This document shows positions 14,401-24,018 of a DNA stretch of 64,000 nucleotides, piece by piece. Source of the DNA: Cyclina sinensis. Lineage: Eukaryota > Mollusca > Bivalvia > Venerida > Veneridae. Within the stretch, counting starts at the first letter, position 1, and every line of letters starts with the position of its first letter. The DNA lies in the NCBI GenBank assembly GCA_012932295.1, contig JAAONU010000016.1, forward strand, positions 43,927,241 through 43,991,240. Reading direction: 5' to 3'. The notes below the pieces were generated by a model that did not search any database, was not told the origin of the DNA, and was given only the letters and a program-made list of their open reading frames with translations. The position numbers were made by a program, and so were the translations under genes.

Positions 14401-17400
14401 CAACCCTATGTAAATTCAAGTGACCCCTAAGTGGGGTTAATTTTCACCCCTGGGGCATAATTTGAAAAAACGTGGCAGAGGACCTCTACCTGATGCAACA
14501 TGCAAAATATCTCAGCTCTTGGTTTTAAAAAGAAGATTTTATTAAACCTTTCCCATGAGCAGGGCTACTAATTACCCTAGCACTAGGTCCTGTGGTTTCA
14601 GACAAGAAAATTTTCTAAGTTTTTAGTCCTCTTTTTTATAGCAAGCAGAGTTCTTGATGAAATTCAAGTCTTTGTATATTTTTGGTAGAGCTCCATGCAA
14701 GTAACATCCAGCAAGAGGTTTAGGAGGACATATTGTTTAAAGGTGAAAATGGACAACACAAAATGCACACTGCATGATGTACACCAGACACAGAGTGGTC
14801 ACAAAAGCTTACTGTAAGCTCAGGTGAGCTAAAATTAAACTGTTCTGAAACAAAGGAAATTCCCATTGGGTGTGGTACAAAAATAACTCAGACAACATTA
14901 GTAAACAGTAACAGAATCTGACACACTAAGAGATTGCATTCATACTGCAACAACACAACATGAATAAAAGCCAAAGTTGTGTCCACCAATATGCAGAAAA
15001 TGTATGAATATCAAATAAATCAAACATTCAGCACAACTTACACCTGAAGACCATAGTAGCCCTTCCCGTTATATGCAATCAACAGAGCAACTTTCCGCTT
15101 CCTGTCAGCTCTTGGTGCAGTCTGTTCTCCCTAAAATTTGCAAACAAATATAACACTCAAGAGTTCTGTTATAAAGTTAATTGAATGTCATCCTTATTGA
15201 AAGAGCCAGCTTTCTTTGTTTATGAGATGAAAGCAAAATAATGAATGATAACTAGAAATGTTACACAGATGTCCCCGTCATGCTCAATTCAGAAGAGATG
15301 ATTTCACTTTTTAAATCTATTTTAGTTCATGTGGCCAAGATCTGCAATGGACTGGAACCATTTGAACAATTCTGATAGAGCTTCATTCAAGAAACATTCC
15401 AGGCAAGTTTTAACAAATTCTGCTTGCTGGTTTCAGAGAAGATGTCATTAATGACCCAAGGGGCATAATTTGAACAATTCTGGTAGAGGACCACTAGATG
15501 ATGCTTAATGCAAAATATCTTTTCCCATGACTGCCTTATGGTTTTAGACAAGAAGATTTTTTAAGTCGTTCCTATATAAGCCTCCCAATATTGAACCCAG
15601 GGGCATAATTTGAACATTCAATCTATGTAGTGGACCTCTAGATGATGATCCATGCAAAATATTTAAGGTGTTAAGCTATGGTGTCTCCCAAGAAGATTTT
15701 TTAAAAATTTTACACAAATAGGACCCCAGTGTGGGGCAAATTTTTACCCAAGAACAATTTTTGAACAAAATTGGCAGAGGTCTACCAGACAATGTTATAA
15801 ACAAAATATCTTATCTCTATGGCATATGGTTTCAGACATGATTTTTTTTAATCTTCCCTGTATAAGCCTACGTAAAATGAAGTGTCCCTGAGGCAGGGCC
15901 ATTCAAGACCCAAGGGGCATAATATGAATAAATTTGGTAGAGGTCCTCTAGACAATGCTACATACCAAATAATTATCTAAGCTGTACGCCTATTGGTTTC
16001 TGACAAGAAGATTTTTTAAAACTTTTTCCAAAATAACTATATCTAAAACAAGTGACCCCTGGGCAGGGCCATTAATGACCCTCGGGTCATGATTTGACTA
16101 AACCTGGTAGAGGTCCTCTAGACAATGCTGCACACCAAATATCTAAACTCTAAGCTTTGTGGTTTCTGACAAGAAGATTTTCAAAGTTTTTCCTATATGA
16201 CTCTATGTCAAACATGTGACCACTGGGTGGGGGCATTTTTGACCCAGGGGCCATGATCTGAACAACTTTGTTGAGGTCCTCTAGGCAATGCTACATACAA
16301 AATATCTAAGCTCTATGCCTTTTGGTTTCTGATGTGAAATTTTTTTGTATTTTCCTATATAACTCAATGTAAACAAGTGACAATTCCGGGACTAGGCCTA
16401 TTTTGACCCAGTGGCTATGATTTGAACAAACTTGGTAGAAGTCTACTAGACAATGCTACAAACCAAATATCTAAACTCTAGGCCTTGTGGTTTCTGACAA
16501 GAAGACTTTAAGTTTTCCCTATATAAATCTATGTAAAATCAACTGACCCTTGGGGTAAGGTCAGTTTTTATCCCAGGGTTTGAACAAACTTGATAGAGGT
16601 CCACTAGATGATGCTTCATACCAAATATCTAAGCTCCAGGCCTTGAGATTTAGGAGAAGATTTTTAAATATCCAACTTTTAAAATATATTTTTAGCTCCA
16701 GTGATCCAGAAATACAATGGACCAGAACCATTTGAACAATCTTGGTAGAGCTTCTTGCAAGGAACATTTCATTTCATTTAATTTGGCCCAGTGGTTTCAG
16801 AGGAGATGTTGTTTGAATGATAAGTTGACGGAGGACGGATGGACAGATGGACAAAGCCTGATCAGAAAAGCTCACCTTGAGCACTTTGTGCTCAGGTGAG
16901 CTAAAAACAACCTAAAATCAAATGACCATGGGGCAGGGCCATTAATGATTCTAGGGGAATTATTTGGAAAAACTTAGTAGAGGACCTCTAGAAGATGACT
17001 AACGCAAAATATCTAAAGTCTGTAGATTACAGTTTCTCACAAGATTATTCAAAGATTAAACATCTTAAATGAATAGGACCCGTGTAGCCAACCAATTTTG
17101 ACCCCAGGGATTTAATTTAAACAATTTTGATAGAGATCCACTAGTAAATGCAACATATAAAATATGTAAGCTCTATGGCATATGGTTTCAGACAAGAAGA
17201 TTTAAGTCTTTTCTATATAATATTATGCCTTTGTAAAATCGAGTGGCCCCAGGACAGGGCCGTCAATGACCCCAGGGGAATAATTTGAACAACCTTGGTA
17301 GAGGACAGCTAGATGATGCTTAATGCAAAAAGAATTTCCCCACTGCCTAATGGTTTCAGACAAAAAGATTTTTTAAATTCTTCCCTATATGTAAAATCAA

Positions 17401-19083
17401 TTGACCCCCGGGATAGGGTCATTAATAGATCCAGGGACATAATTTGAACAATCTTAGTAAAGGACATCTAGCTGATCTCCCATGCAAATCTTAGTTCTAA
17501 GTCTTGTTGTTTCAGACAAGAAGATTTTCCAAGTTTTCCCCCAAAAAATAAAATTATTCACATTTCCCATTGTTATTCTGTTCCAGTTCATATTTTTTCT
17601 AATTTCTTATGCTATCTGTTTACAAGTACATGTACAACATCATTTGTTTTATGCTTTCTAATACCATTAATTCTGCATGAAATTGTCGTGGTTTATATTT
17701 ATGTGTCCCTATTTAAGTGGTGGTTTGCATTTGGTTGTCACTCAAGGCAGTATTTGACAGCTTACACAGTGGTTTAAAGTTATAGCTAATGGTGTTTTAT
17801 GGTATTACGTCGCTAGAAAATTCACCAACACGTGGGCACTATTCTCTGGTATCAAAAGAAGAAGCTATTTCTGAATTGAAAAGTTACTTCGATGACAAAT
17901 TTAGGGATCTTCAGCATGACTGGAAGCAAGATGCTGAGTGGACAGTAACTTCAGTGACAAAAAAAGGTTAAAAGTGATTCTTTAATTCAGTTCAAGAGTC
18001 AACAATTACATACTAGACTTGACAGATAATAATGAGAAAGCTGTCTCTTACCGAGAGGTTTCCAAAACTAAAGAATTTATAAGTGAGGCTAAAAACGCCA
18101 TTGCTCATAGAAATAAACTGATACATATTGCTTGATGGGTCAGAAACAAGTTGGTCTACCATAATTAGTGAGTAAAAGCTGTTAGAGGTAGCATCTGACT
18201 CAGATGATTTCAAGAGGATTCGCCATGCTGAAGAACACACCAAAATCAAGCCTGATAAAAAAGGCACTGTTATATAATCATTCATTCTGCTAGTTCTTTT
18301 TCGAAACAATAGCTGTCAAATACAAATGCCTAAATTCTAATGTGATCTTATGATTTGTTTTATGTTTGAATATAACATGGGATTAGTGAATAATTGTTTT
18401 ACAACAAAGAGATCTCCTGGGCAGAGCTGTTAATGAAACCAGGGGCATAATTTGAACAATCTTGGTAGAGTACCTCTAGATAAACCTTTATGCAAAATAT
18501 CTAAGCTCTAGGTCTCATGGTTTCAGACAAGAAGATTTTCAAAGTTTTTATTTCTGTTTCTATAGCAACCAGAGTTCTTGATAGAATCCAATTCTTTGAA
18601 CAACTTTGGTAGAGCTTCATGCAATTTTATAATTTTGAGAAGGGACTATACAAGGATAATTCCTGTGAAGTTTTATTGCAATTGGCCAAGCAGTGAAGGA
18701 GTTAAGTTTATTGTGGACAATGGACGGACAAAAAAAGCATACTAAAGCTACAGCTGACGTTTGGTAATGATGACAAGCATATTAAAACAGTGTATCACAT
18801 ACAGGTAAATCAACTTAAGTTCTGTAAAACATCAGAATTCAGCCAGTGTTCAGACTTTAACCTAAAAAAAAAATTCTTTCAAAAATACAACTTCAAATCA
18901 TTTTAGTAGAAATATCTCTTTATTGCAGTTTTTGATACATGTAATTTTCATATTATTTTATTTTAAAAAAACTACCTTTAGTTTCTTGTTAATTAACTGT
19001 CCAGCCTCATCAGCTGCTCTTTTTGCTGAAGCCATGCTTGACTGAATTAAGTGCCTCAGCCTCTGAAATGCCTCCTTTAACAT
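2414..19083 (-). CDS. PUS1: tRNA pseudouridine synthase, TruA/PUS1 family (5' four exons; rest outside window)
   Basis: PUS1 isomerises uridine to pseudouridine in tRNAs and other RNAs, in nucleus and mitochondria. Minus-strand exons at 18976-19083, 15042-15130, 2710-2803 and 2414-2482 join in frame to about 119 residues. Recognisable blocks in order are RKRKVALLIAYNGKGYYGLQ (conserved first strand of the fold), a segment with IESEVLKALLAAGVIPQ, then MSFQRAARTDKGVSAAG holding the catalytic Asp in RTDKG. Each block aligns to animal PUS1 without gaps at the joins. Phases are 0, 2, 0, and the first three exons have GT donors. Exon 4 runs into a stop four codons after SLK unless spliced at a non-GT site (ATAAGT). 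The remaining two thirds of the enzyme is not in the window, so it either lies to the left or the locus is broken. Similarity is from memory of the family, not a search. Confidence 0.88.
2710..2803 (-). CDS. PUS1: PUS1 exon 3
   Basis: 94 nt between the acceptor GATTACAG and the donor AAG|GTAATG. It completes the Val codon from exon 2 and reads NPGFPSIESEVLKALLAAGV and onward to CPQK, matching the PUS1 segment TIEDDLVSALVRSGCIP that precedes the catalytic motif. The 12-kb intron to exon 2 is filled with repeats. Confidence 0.9.
2906..3732 (+). mobile_element. DNA transposon remnant with about 40-bp TIRs
   Basis: Terminal inverted repeats begin CTGTGAAATCATTT and continue with TTCGC-rich sequence (left 2906-2947, right about 3689-3732). 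The two arms agree over about 40 bp with a few differences. The element is 827 bp long and lies in PUS1 intron 2. It contains one short ORF with a splice-donor-like end, suggesting an internally deleted copy of a larger element. The superfamily is not determined and no clear target duplication is visible. Confidence 0.65.
3366..3572 (+). pseudogene. Possible first exon of a transposon protein (MSSILQWLKNGK...)
   Basis: ATG at 3366 opens a 68-codon reading frame beginning MSSILQWLKNGKVATRPP, then a Pro-rich patch and SDYSSWLKTTTNGQK. It lies inside the TIR element, and the end overlaps a good donor, AAAA|GTGAGT. Proteins of marine-invertebrate transposons often start with a similar short basic, Pro-rich exon, but I cannot name the family. 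The downstream transposase exons are missing here. Confidence 0.35.
3733..4875. other. No gene recognised
   Basis: Part of PUS1 intron 2. The patch around 3900-4480 is less AT-rich and may be old degraded coding sequence, but no frame stays open and no motif is recognisable. Confidence 0.5.
4900..5180. repeat. 48-bp minisatellite
   Basis: Four or more tandem units of about 48 bp, each containing GGACTCACACATTTTAACTG, then ACATGTTGTAAACAAATAAA. The first units are shortened variants. The length is a multiple of three, so repetitive ORFs appear on the minus strand; they are incidental. The array directly abuts the 3' side of the degraded minus-strand transposase. Confidence 0.9.
5215..6345 (-). 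pseudogene. Degraded DDE-type transposase
   Basis: Read on the minus strand, three adjacent blocks look like one protein. Residues from 6330 to 5926 include CKNSDHTITWTSSPHLENG and YIITDAKHCWRKNAKFSDVV. A block from about 5836 to 5627 has HAHDSNNYIAKYVTEE. The block from 5433 to 5215 has THYVESFNNFLLQYVNKRI and SHWNETIDRE. The pattern TDA-H-WRKNA, a downstream HxHD and ESFNN is familiar from large uncharacterised transposases of molluscs and cnidarians, perhaps Kolobok-like. Stops and frame changes separate the blocks, so it is inactive. Confidence 0.6.
6440..8402. repeat. Tandem-monomer repeat with a 745-bp internal duplication
   Basis: Degenerate monomers each carry a phrase like TCAAAATCAATAGGGGTCAT, then CACTCAATGTGTGCAA and GTGACCTTGACCTTTGAC. 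Two consecutive 745-bp blocks (about 6570-7314 and 7315-8059) are nearly identical; for example the same TTTGGCATACTGACCTCA occurs at 6876 and 7621. The right end (8340-8402) has ATGGATGGACGGAC and CATAATATGCCCCC. The same family occurs in reverse at 55,855-56,650. Confidence 0.85.
8569..8722 (+). pseudogene. Degenerate coding patch (Cys-rich, CPHC...PCV)
   Basis: One plus-strand frame reads NLCPHCLSLPCVITNVQAW, a stop, then later VRSLCPNPKEVP, a stop and MGHFW, with only two stops in about 50 codons. The Cys pattern followed by an LYPNP-like motif recalls a domain found in invertebrate transposon proteins, but the match is from memory and weak. Confidence 0.3.
8740..9690. other. No gene recognised
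   Basis: AT-rich PUS1 intron sequence. The short open frames between 9254 and 9677 have no recognisable motif or codon pattern. Confidence 0.5.
9690..10110 (+). repeat. GCTCACCTGAG-family monomers, fragment
   Basis: Contains the family phrases ACTTGGCAGAGGTG, GACAAGAAGATTTTAAG and AAATCAAGTGACCCCTGGG. Neither terminal hairpin is present, so it is an internal fragment. Confidence 0.7.
10110..12350. repeat. Array of about 140-bp monomers ending in a hairpin
   Basis: About fifteen tandem copies of a roughly 140-bp monomer with the constant phrases CATTGTGCTTGACCATTGTA, TGAATTCCAACCAGTAGTTT and AGGGCAATAACTCTG. The right end has a Cys-codon-like simple run (CCGACCGACCAACC at about 12240-12290), then the imperfect hairpin ATACCCCCCAAACTT...TTTGTGGGTATA at 12302-12334. 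Repeated ORFs on both strands follow the monomer and are not genes. The array lies inside PUS1 intron 2. Confidence 0.9.
12350..13440. other. No gene recognised
   Basis: AT-rich intron sequence with no open frame, splice-bounded block or clear repeat, apart from short family debris at 12340-12480. Confidence 0.5.
13440..16908 (+). repeat. Cluster of GCTCACCTGAG-family copies
   Basis: At least three successive partial copies, with right ends at about 14112 (TTAGGTGAGCTAAC), 14832 (CTCAGGTGAGCTAAAA) and 16908. The last has a full terminal hairpin, GCTCACCTTGAGCAC...GTGCTCAGGTGAGC. PUS1 exon 2 (15042-15130) lies in a non-repeat gap between the second and third copies. Confidence 0.8.
15042..15130 (-). 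CDS. PUS1: PUS1 exon 2
   Basis: 89 nt between the acceptor TTTTAG and the donor GT|GTAAGT, entering in phase 0 and leaving with two bases of a Val codon. It encodes a basic stretch, then KVALLIAYNGKGYYGLQ, which matches the conserved N-terminal strand of PUS1 (KVVLLMAYSGKGYHGMQ type). An alternative donor two bases earlier would put exon 3 out of frame, which fixes this boundary. Confidence 0.9.
16909..17560 (+). repeat. GCTCACCTGAG-family monomers, truncated copy
   Basis: Continues directly from the previous copy with monomers such as GGGCAGGGCCATTAATGA and TTTCAGACAAGAAGATTT. There is no terminal hairpin. Confidence 0.7.
17789..18300 (+). pseudogene. DIRS-like retroelement gag-type ORF remnant
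   Basis: A plus-strand frame with few breaks reads KEEAISELKSYFDDKF, KSDSLIQFKSQ, then after a stop cluster YREVSKTKEFISEAKNAIAH, a frame change, DGSETSWSTIISE and SDSDDFKRIRHAEEHTKIK. The order (FKSK block, then a helix ending in a hydrophobic LI-ADxS patch, then W-T--EY and DSDDEKKI-RAE) matches proteins that precede the tyrosine recombinase in DIRS/Ngaro-type elements of corals, fish and molluscs. No reverse transcriptase is seen nearby. It lies in PUS1 intron 1. Confidence 0.5.
18395..18775 (+). repeat. GCTCACCTGAG-family fragment
   Basis: Family phrases include GGTAGAGTACCTCTAG and AGACAAGAAGATTTTC. A degraded right end reads AAGCTACAGCTGACGTTTGGT. The insert sits in PUS1 intron 1. Confidence 0.7.
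18976..19083 (-). CDS. PUS1: PUS1 exon 1 (start exon, two in-frame ATGs)
   Basis: 36 codons from ATG at 19083 to the donor AAG|GTAGTT. An in-frame TAA lies eight codons upstream, so this is the first possible start if the sequence is contiguous in the mRNA. The first 16 residues (MLKEAFQRLRHLIQSS) are basic and amphipathic, with no acidic residue after position 4, like a mitochondrial presequence. A second in-frame ATG at 19035 gives MASAKRAADE. Human PUS1 also uses two starts to make mitochondrial and nuclear forms. Confidence 0.85.
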
Positions 19084-19814
19084 GTGAACTTCTCTGTCAA
19101 ATGCTTATATTGACCACACAGATCTTTTTGGACTTTCTACAAAGTAAGTGTACAAACAATTAACAATTCTACACTGATCATTTGTCAGATTTATTCTCTC
19201 TTTACACATCTTTTCATGTACTTTAGTGGCTTATCAATGTACCAAGGGTTTTAGATAGCAGAAGAAATTTTGAAAGGCTCTGGGCAATTGCCATTTGGCA
19301 AACAGTTTACAAATATTTTTGCTATTTTTGATTCTGGCATTGCTGTTGAAAGTTGCTAACACCAGAACAAGTGAAAAATCCCACAGTGCTACTTACAGAT
19401 TTTTTAATACAAAAGACATGTACTGTGAGCATGAAAATTACTACAAACTTTCCAGGTTTACAAATTAGAAAAAAATTATTGTCAATATCTCACTGAATTT
19501 TTTATCATTTTGAGGAATGGTTGAGTTTTCTCTGGACCCATGTGCCATGATTTTCAAAATTCAGCACTTTTTGTAACTTACAGATCTTGAGGTTGATTAA
19601 AAGTTTCAACTGCAATAAGAATTCAGAAAGGTTTGGTTTTGAGTTGCCCACCCAGCACCTTCATCCACCACCAGAACTGTTACACTGTGATTTGTAGCCA
19701 AATATTGCTAGTTGTCTTATTTTTTCCAATGTCACCTGCCTCAAATCCTTTAGACATTATACAATCCTCAACTATCAAGCCCAATCAACACACCACTGTG
19801 CACCAACATGACCA
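19084..19814 (-). promoter_or_regulatory. Region upstream of PUS1 exon 1 (5' UTR/promoter, no motif certain)
   Basis: By position this contains the PUS1 5' UTR and promoter, or a 5' intron. I see no TATA box or CpG-dense patch. The open frame at 19633-19830 has no recognisable content. Confidence 0.3.
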
Positions 19815-22030
19815 AACAAGAGGGCCATAATGGCCCTGTATCACTCACCTGAATATGACTGCTTTTAACAAAATTGCTATGGACCTGGTTAATTGACCCC
19901 AGATGACCCATATTCAAACTTGACCTAGAAATTATTGAAACAATCTTTCTGACCAATTTCCAGGTTATTTGGACTGAAAATGTAGCCTCTAAAGTGTTAA
20001 CAAGGATTTTCTATATTTGGGCTCTGTGAACTAGTTTTTGACCGCAGATGATCCATATCCAAACTTGAGCTAGAAATCACCAAAACAACCTTTCTGACAA
20101 ATTTGGACTGAAAATGTACCTCTAGAGTGTTTACAAAGTTTTTCGATATTTGGGCTCTGTGACCTAGTTTTTGACTCCAGATGACCCATATTCAAACTTG
20201 AGCTAGAAATCATAGAAGCAACCTTTCTGACAAATTTTCAGGTTATTTGGAATTAAAATCTTAACTCTAGAGTGTTAACAAGGTTTTTCCATATTTGGGC
20301 TCTGTGACCTAGTTTTTGACCAAAGATGACCCATATTGGTACTTGAGCTAGAAATCATCAAAACAACCTGTCTGACAAATTCCCAGGATATTTGGACTGA
20401 AAATGTAATCTCTGGAGTGTTAAAATGGTTTTTACATTTTAGAGCTCTGTGACCTAGTTTTGGATCCCAGATGACCCGTATCCAAATCTGAGCTAGAAAT
20501 CATTGAAACAACCTTTCCGACAAATTTCAAGGATATTTGGACTAAAAATGTAACCTCTAGAGCATTAACGAGGTTTTTCTACTTTTTGGCCCTATGACCT
20601 AGTTTTTGACCCCAGATAACCCATATTCATAACTGGGCTAGAAATCATTGAAACAATCTTTCTGACAGATTTCCAGATTATTTGGACTGAAAATGTTACC
20701 TCTAGAGTGTTAACAAGGTTTTTCCATATTTGGGCTATGTGACCTAGTTTTTGACCCCAGATGTCCCATATTCGAACTTGAGCTATAAATCATTAAAACA
20801 ATTTTTCTGACAAATTTCTGGAATATTTGGATTGAAAATGTAACCTCTAGAGTGTTAACAAGGTTTTTCTATTTTTGGGCTATGTGACCTAGTTTTTTAA
20901 CCCATATTAGAACCTGAGCTAGAAATCATAGAAACAACCTGTCTGACAAATTTACAGATTATTTGGACAGAAAATGTTACCTCTCCTTCTACAAGAAGAT
21001 TTTCAAAGTTTTCACTATATAAGCCTATATAAAACCAATGACCCTGGGGTGGGGCCAAATTTGACCCCAGGGGTATAATTTGAACAAACTTGGTAGAGGT
21101 CCAGTAGACAATGCTACATACCAAATCTTAAGGCTAAGGCCCATGTGGTTTCAGACAAGAAGATTTTCAAACTTTTCCCTATGCAAAATCAATTGACCCC
21201 CGAGGTGGAGCCAAATTTGACCCCAGGGGCATAATTTGAACAAACTTGGTAGAGGTCCACTAGACAATGCTACATACCAAATCTTAAGGCTCAGGGCCTT
21301 GTGGTTTCAGACAAGAAGATTTTCGAAGTTTTTCCTATATAAGCCTTTGTAAAACCAATGACCACAGGGTGGGGCCAAATTTGACCTGAGAGGTATAATT
21401 TGAACAAACTTGGTAGAGATCCACTATAAATGCTACATACCAAATATCTAAGGTCTATGCCTTAAGGTTTCTGACAAGAAGATTTTAAAAGTTATTCCTA
21501 TATAACTCTATGTAAAACAAGTTACCCCTGGGGCTGGGCCATTTTTGACCCAGAGGCCATGATTTGAACAAACTTGGTAGAGGTCTTCTAGACAATGCTG
21601 CACACCAAATATCTTAACTCTAGGCCTTGTGGTTTCTGGCAAGAACATTTTTAAGTTTTCCCTGTATAACTCTATGTAAAATGAACTGACCCCTGGGGTG
21701 GGGTCAGTTTTGACCCCAGGATCATAATTTGAACAAACTTGGTAGAGGTCCACTAGATAATGCTTCATACCAAAAACCTAAGCTCCAGGCCTTGCGGTTT
21801 CAGAGAAGAAGATTTTTAAAGATCCAACTTTAAAAATCTGTTTTTAGCTCCAGTGACCCAGCAAAGCAATGGACCGGAACCATTTGAAAAATCTTGGTAG
21901 AGCTTCATGCAAGGAAAATCCCAGGTAAGATTCATTAAATTTGGCCCAGTGGTTTCAGAGAAGATGTCATTTGAATGAATAGTGAATGACGGACAGACGG
22001 ACGACAGACAACCACCGATCCTAAAAGCTA
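19815..22030 (+). mobile_element. GCTCACCTGAG-family element, near-complete composite copy
   Basis: The left end is AACAAGAGGGCCATAATGGC, then CCTGTATCACTCACCTGA, the family's left hairpin. The first half is about seven monomers of roughly 137 bp with GACCCATATTCAAACTTGAG and TGTGACCTAGTTTTTGACC. The second half has the GGTAGAGGTCCACTAGACAA monomer. The right end is a GACGGACAGACGG run and CTAAAAGCTAAAA with the hairpin lost. So two monomer types share one element. Confidence 0.75.
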
Positions 22031-22189
22031 AAAAATGATTGACCTACTTAATCTGAAGCCAGACAATTTTTGCATAGTTGTATCATTCACATCCACATCT
22101 GGTCAACCACCTTTGATGTCTTTGAAGTGGAGTAGAGAAAGAAATACAATAAACTGCTAATCAAATTAGTGCCACCACAAGCGGGGGCC

Positions 22190-23730
22190 ACCCTCAACAT
22201 TTTTACCTTTTTCCAAAGGCAAACACATCAGAGGAAGCCAATTGTGGTGAAAGCTTTTTAAAAGCAACATCATTTGGAAATATAATTATCAAATACATCC
22301 ATAAATAACAAAGTTATGGCTAATTTAAGCAATATTCAATGATTTGACCTTGAATGACATGGTCAAATAAAGGTCATTGTCAAGTTCAATTTACCCTAAA
22401 CCCTAACCCTAGGTATTGTCTAATAGGTGGTTATGTTCAAGTATGAAGATCATTAATAACAAAGATATAACAAATTTTACCAATGTCAAGGTCATTTAAA
22501 GGTCAAGGTAACACCTGAATTATTCAACATGTTTGTTCTATTCTCAGTGTTGTTTTGTCCCAATATGAATCAAATCCATCCATAAATAAAAAAGTTTTGG
22601 CTATTTTAGCAAAATTAAATAATTTGACCTTGATGGTCAAAGTCATATTTAGGTCAAGGTCAAACCTGAATAACTCAACATGTCAGTTTTGTCTTAAGTG
22701 TTGTCTTATCCAAGTATGAATCAAATCCAATCACAAATTACAAAGTTATGGCCAATTTTAGCAAAATTCAATAATCTGACCTTGACGTTTAAGGTCAGTC
22801 ATACTTGAATAAATCAAAATGGCGGAGCTGTCTAACTGTTGTTTTGTCCAGGTATGAATCAAATCCATAAATAACTGAGAAATTTATGACAATTTCAGCA
22901 ACTAATTCAACAATTTGGCGATGACAGTCAAGGTCATTTTAAGGTCAAGGTCATATTTGAATAAGTCAGTATTTCTGTTTTGTCACAAATGTTGTTTTGT
23001 CCAAGTATGATTCAAATCCAACTAAAAAAAACAAAGTTAAGGCCAATTTTAACAAAATTCAATAATTTCACCTTGACCCTCAATGTCATTTTAAGGTCAA
23101 GATCATAATTTATTCAACCTATCAGTTTTGTCATAAGTGTTGTTTGGTCTAAGTATGAATCAAATCTATAAATAAATGACAAAGTTATAATAATTTAAGC
23201 AAAATTCAACATTTGGATCATGATTGTCATGCTTCTTTTTAGATCAAGGTCATACTTGAATAATTTAACATGTAGGTTTTGTCATAAGTGTTGTTTTTTT
23301 CAAGTATGAATCAAATCCATTTATAAATAACAAAGTTATGGCCAATTTTAGCAAAATTCAAAAATTTGACCTTGATGGTCAAGGTCATTTTCAGATCAAG
23401 GTCAAACCTGAAACAATCAAAATGTTGAAGTTGTCATAAGTGTTGTTTTGTCTAAGTATGAATCAAATCTATAAATAAATGAGAAAGTTAAGACAATTTA
23501 AGCAAAATTCAATAATTCGATCTTGTTAGTCAAGATCATTTTAAGGTCAAGGTCATATCTGAATAATTCAGTATTTTCGTTTTGTCAGAAGTGTTGTTTT
23601 GTCCAAGTATGAATCAAATCCATAAATAAATAACAAAGTTATTACATTTTAATCTGATGGTCAAGGTTATTTAAAGGTCATTGTCATACTTGAATTATTC
23701 AACATGTATGTTTTGGTCCTTTAATGAATA
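22190..23730. repeat. Array of about 150-bp monomers with GGTCAAGGTCA motifs
   Basis: Nine or so units at about 150-bp spacing, each with GTTTTGTCCAAGTATGAATC, AACAAAGTTATGGCCAATTT and a TGACCTTGA...TCAAGGTCAT segment. It starts near GCGGGGGCCACCCTC. There is no coding potential. Confidence 0.9.
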
Positions 23731-23938
23731 ACATCAGTATGAACAAAAGCACCATTTTTCATCAGTGTTCATGAGACAAACAAGTGATAATATGTGCCCA
23801 ACAACGAATGTTTGGGCAAAACCGTTTGAGCAGCTGCAGATCAAAGCGAGACGTAGAAGGTGAACAAACATAAAATATCAGCTCGTAATATTATTTCACC
23901 TTGTAGTATTCCCTAATATTTTATGTACCAACTCCACA

Positions 23939-24018
23939 TATATAGTTTTGAAATCATATCTGGAGTGACATGAGTTAATATATAGTTTTGAAATCATATC
24001 TGGAGTGACATGAGTTAA
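23939..24018. repeat. 40-bp perfect tandem duplication
   Basis: The unit that begins TATATAGTTTTGAAATCATA occurs twice, back to back and identical, indicating a recent slippage event. Confidence 0.95.

Noticed and set aside
22388..22408. CCCTAAACCCTAACCCTA resembling telomere repeat
   Set aside because: Only about three units inside a diverged monomer array; too short to be an interstitial telomere.
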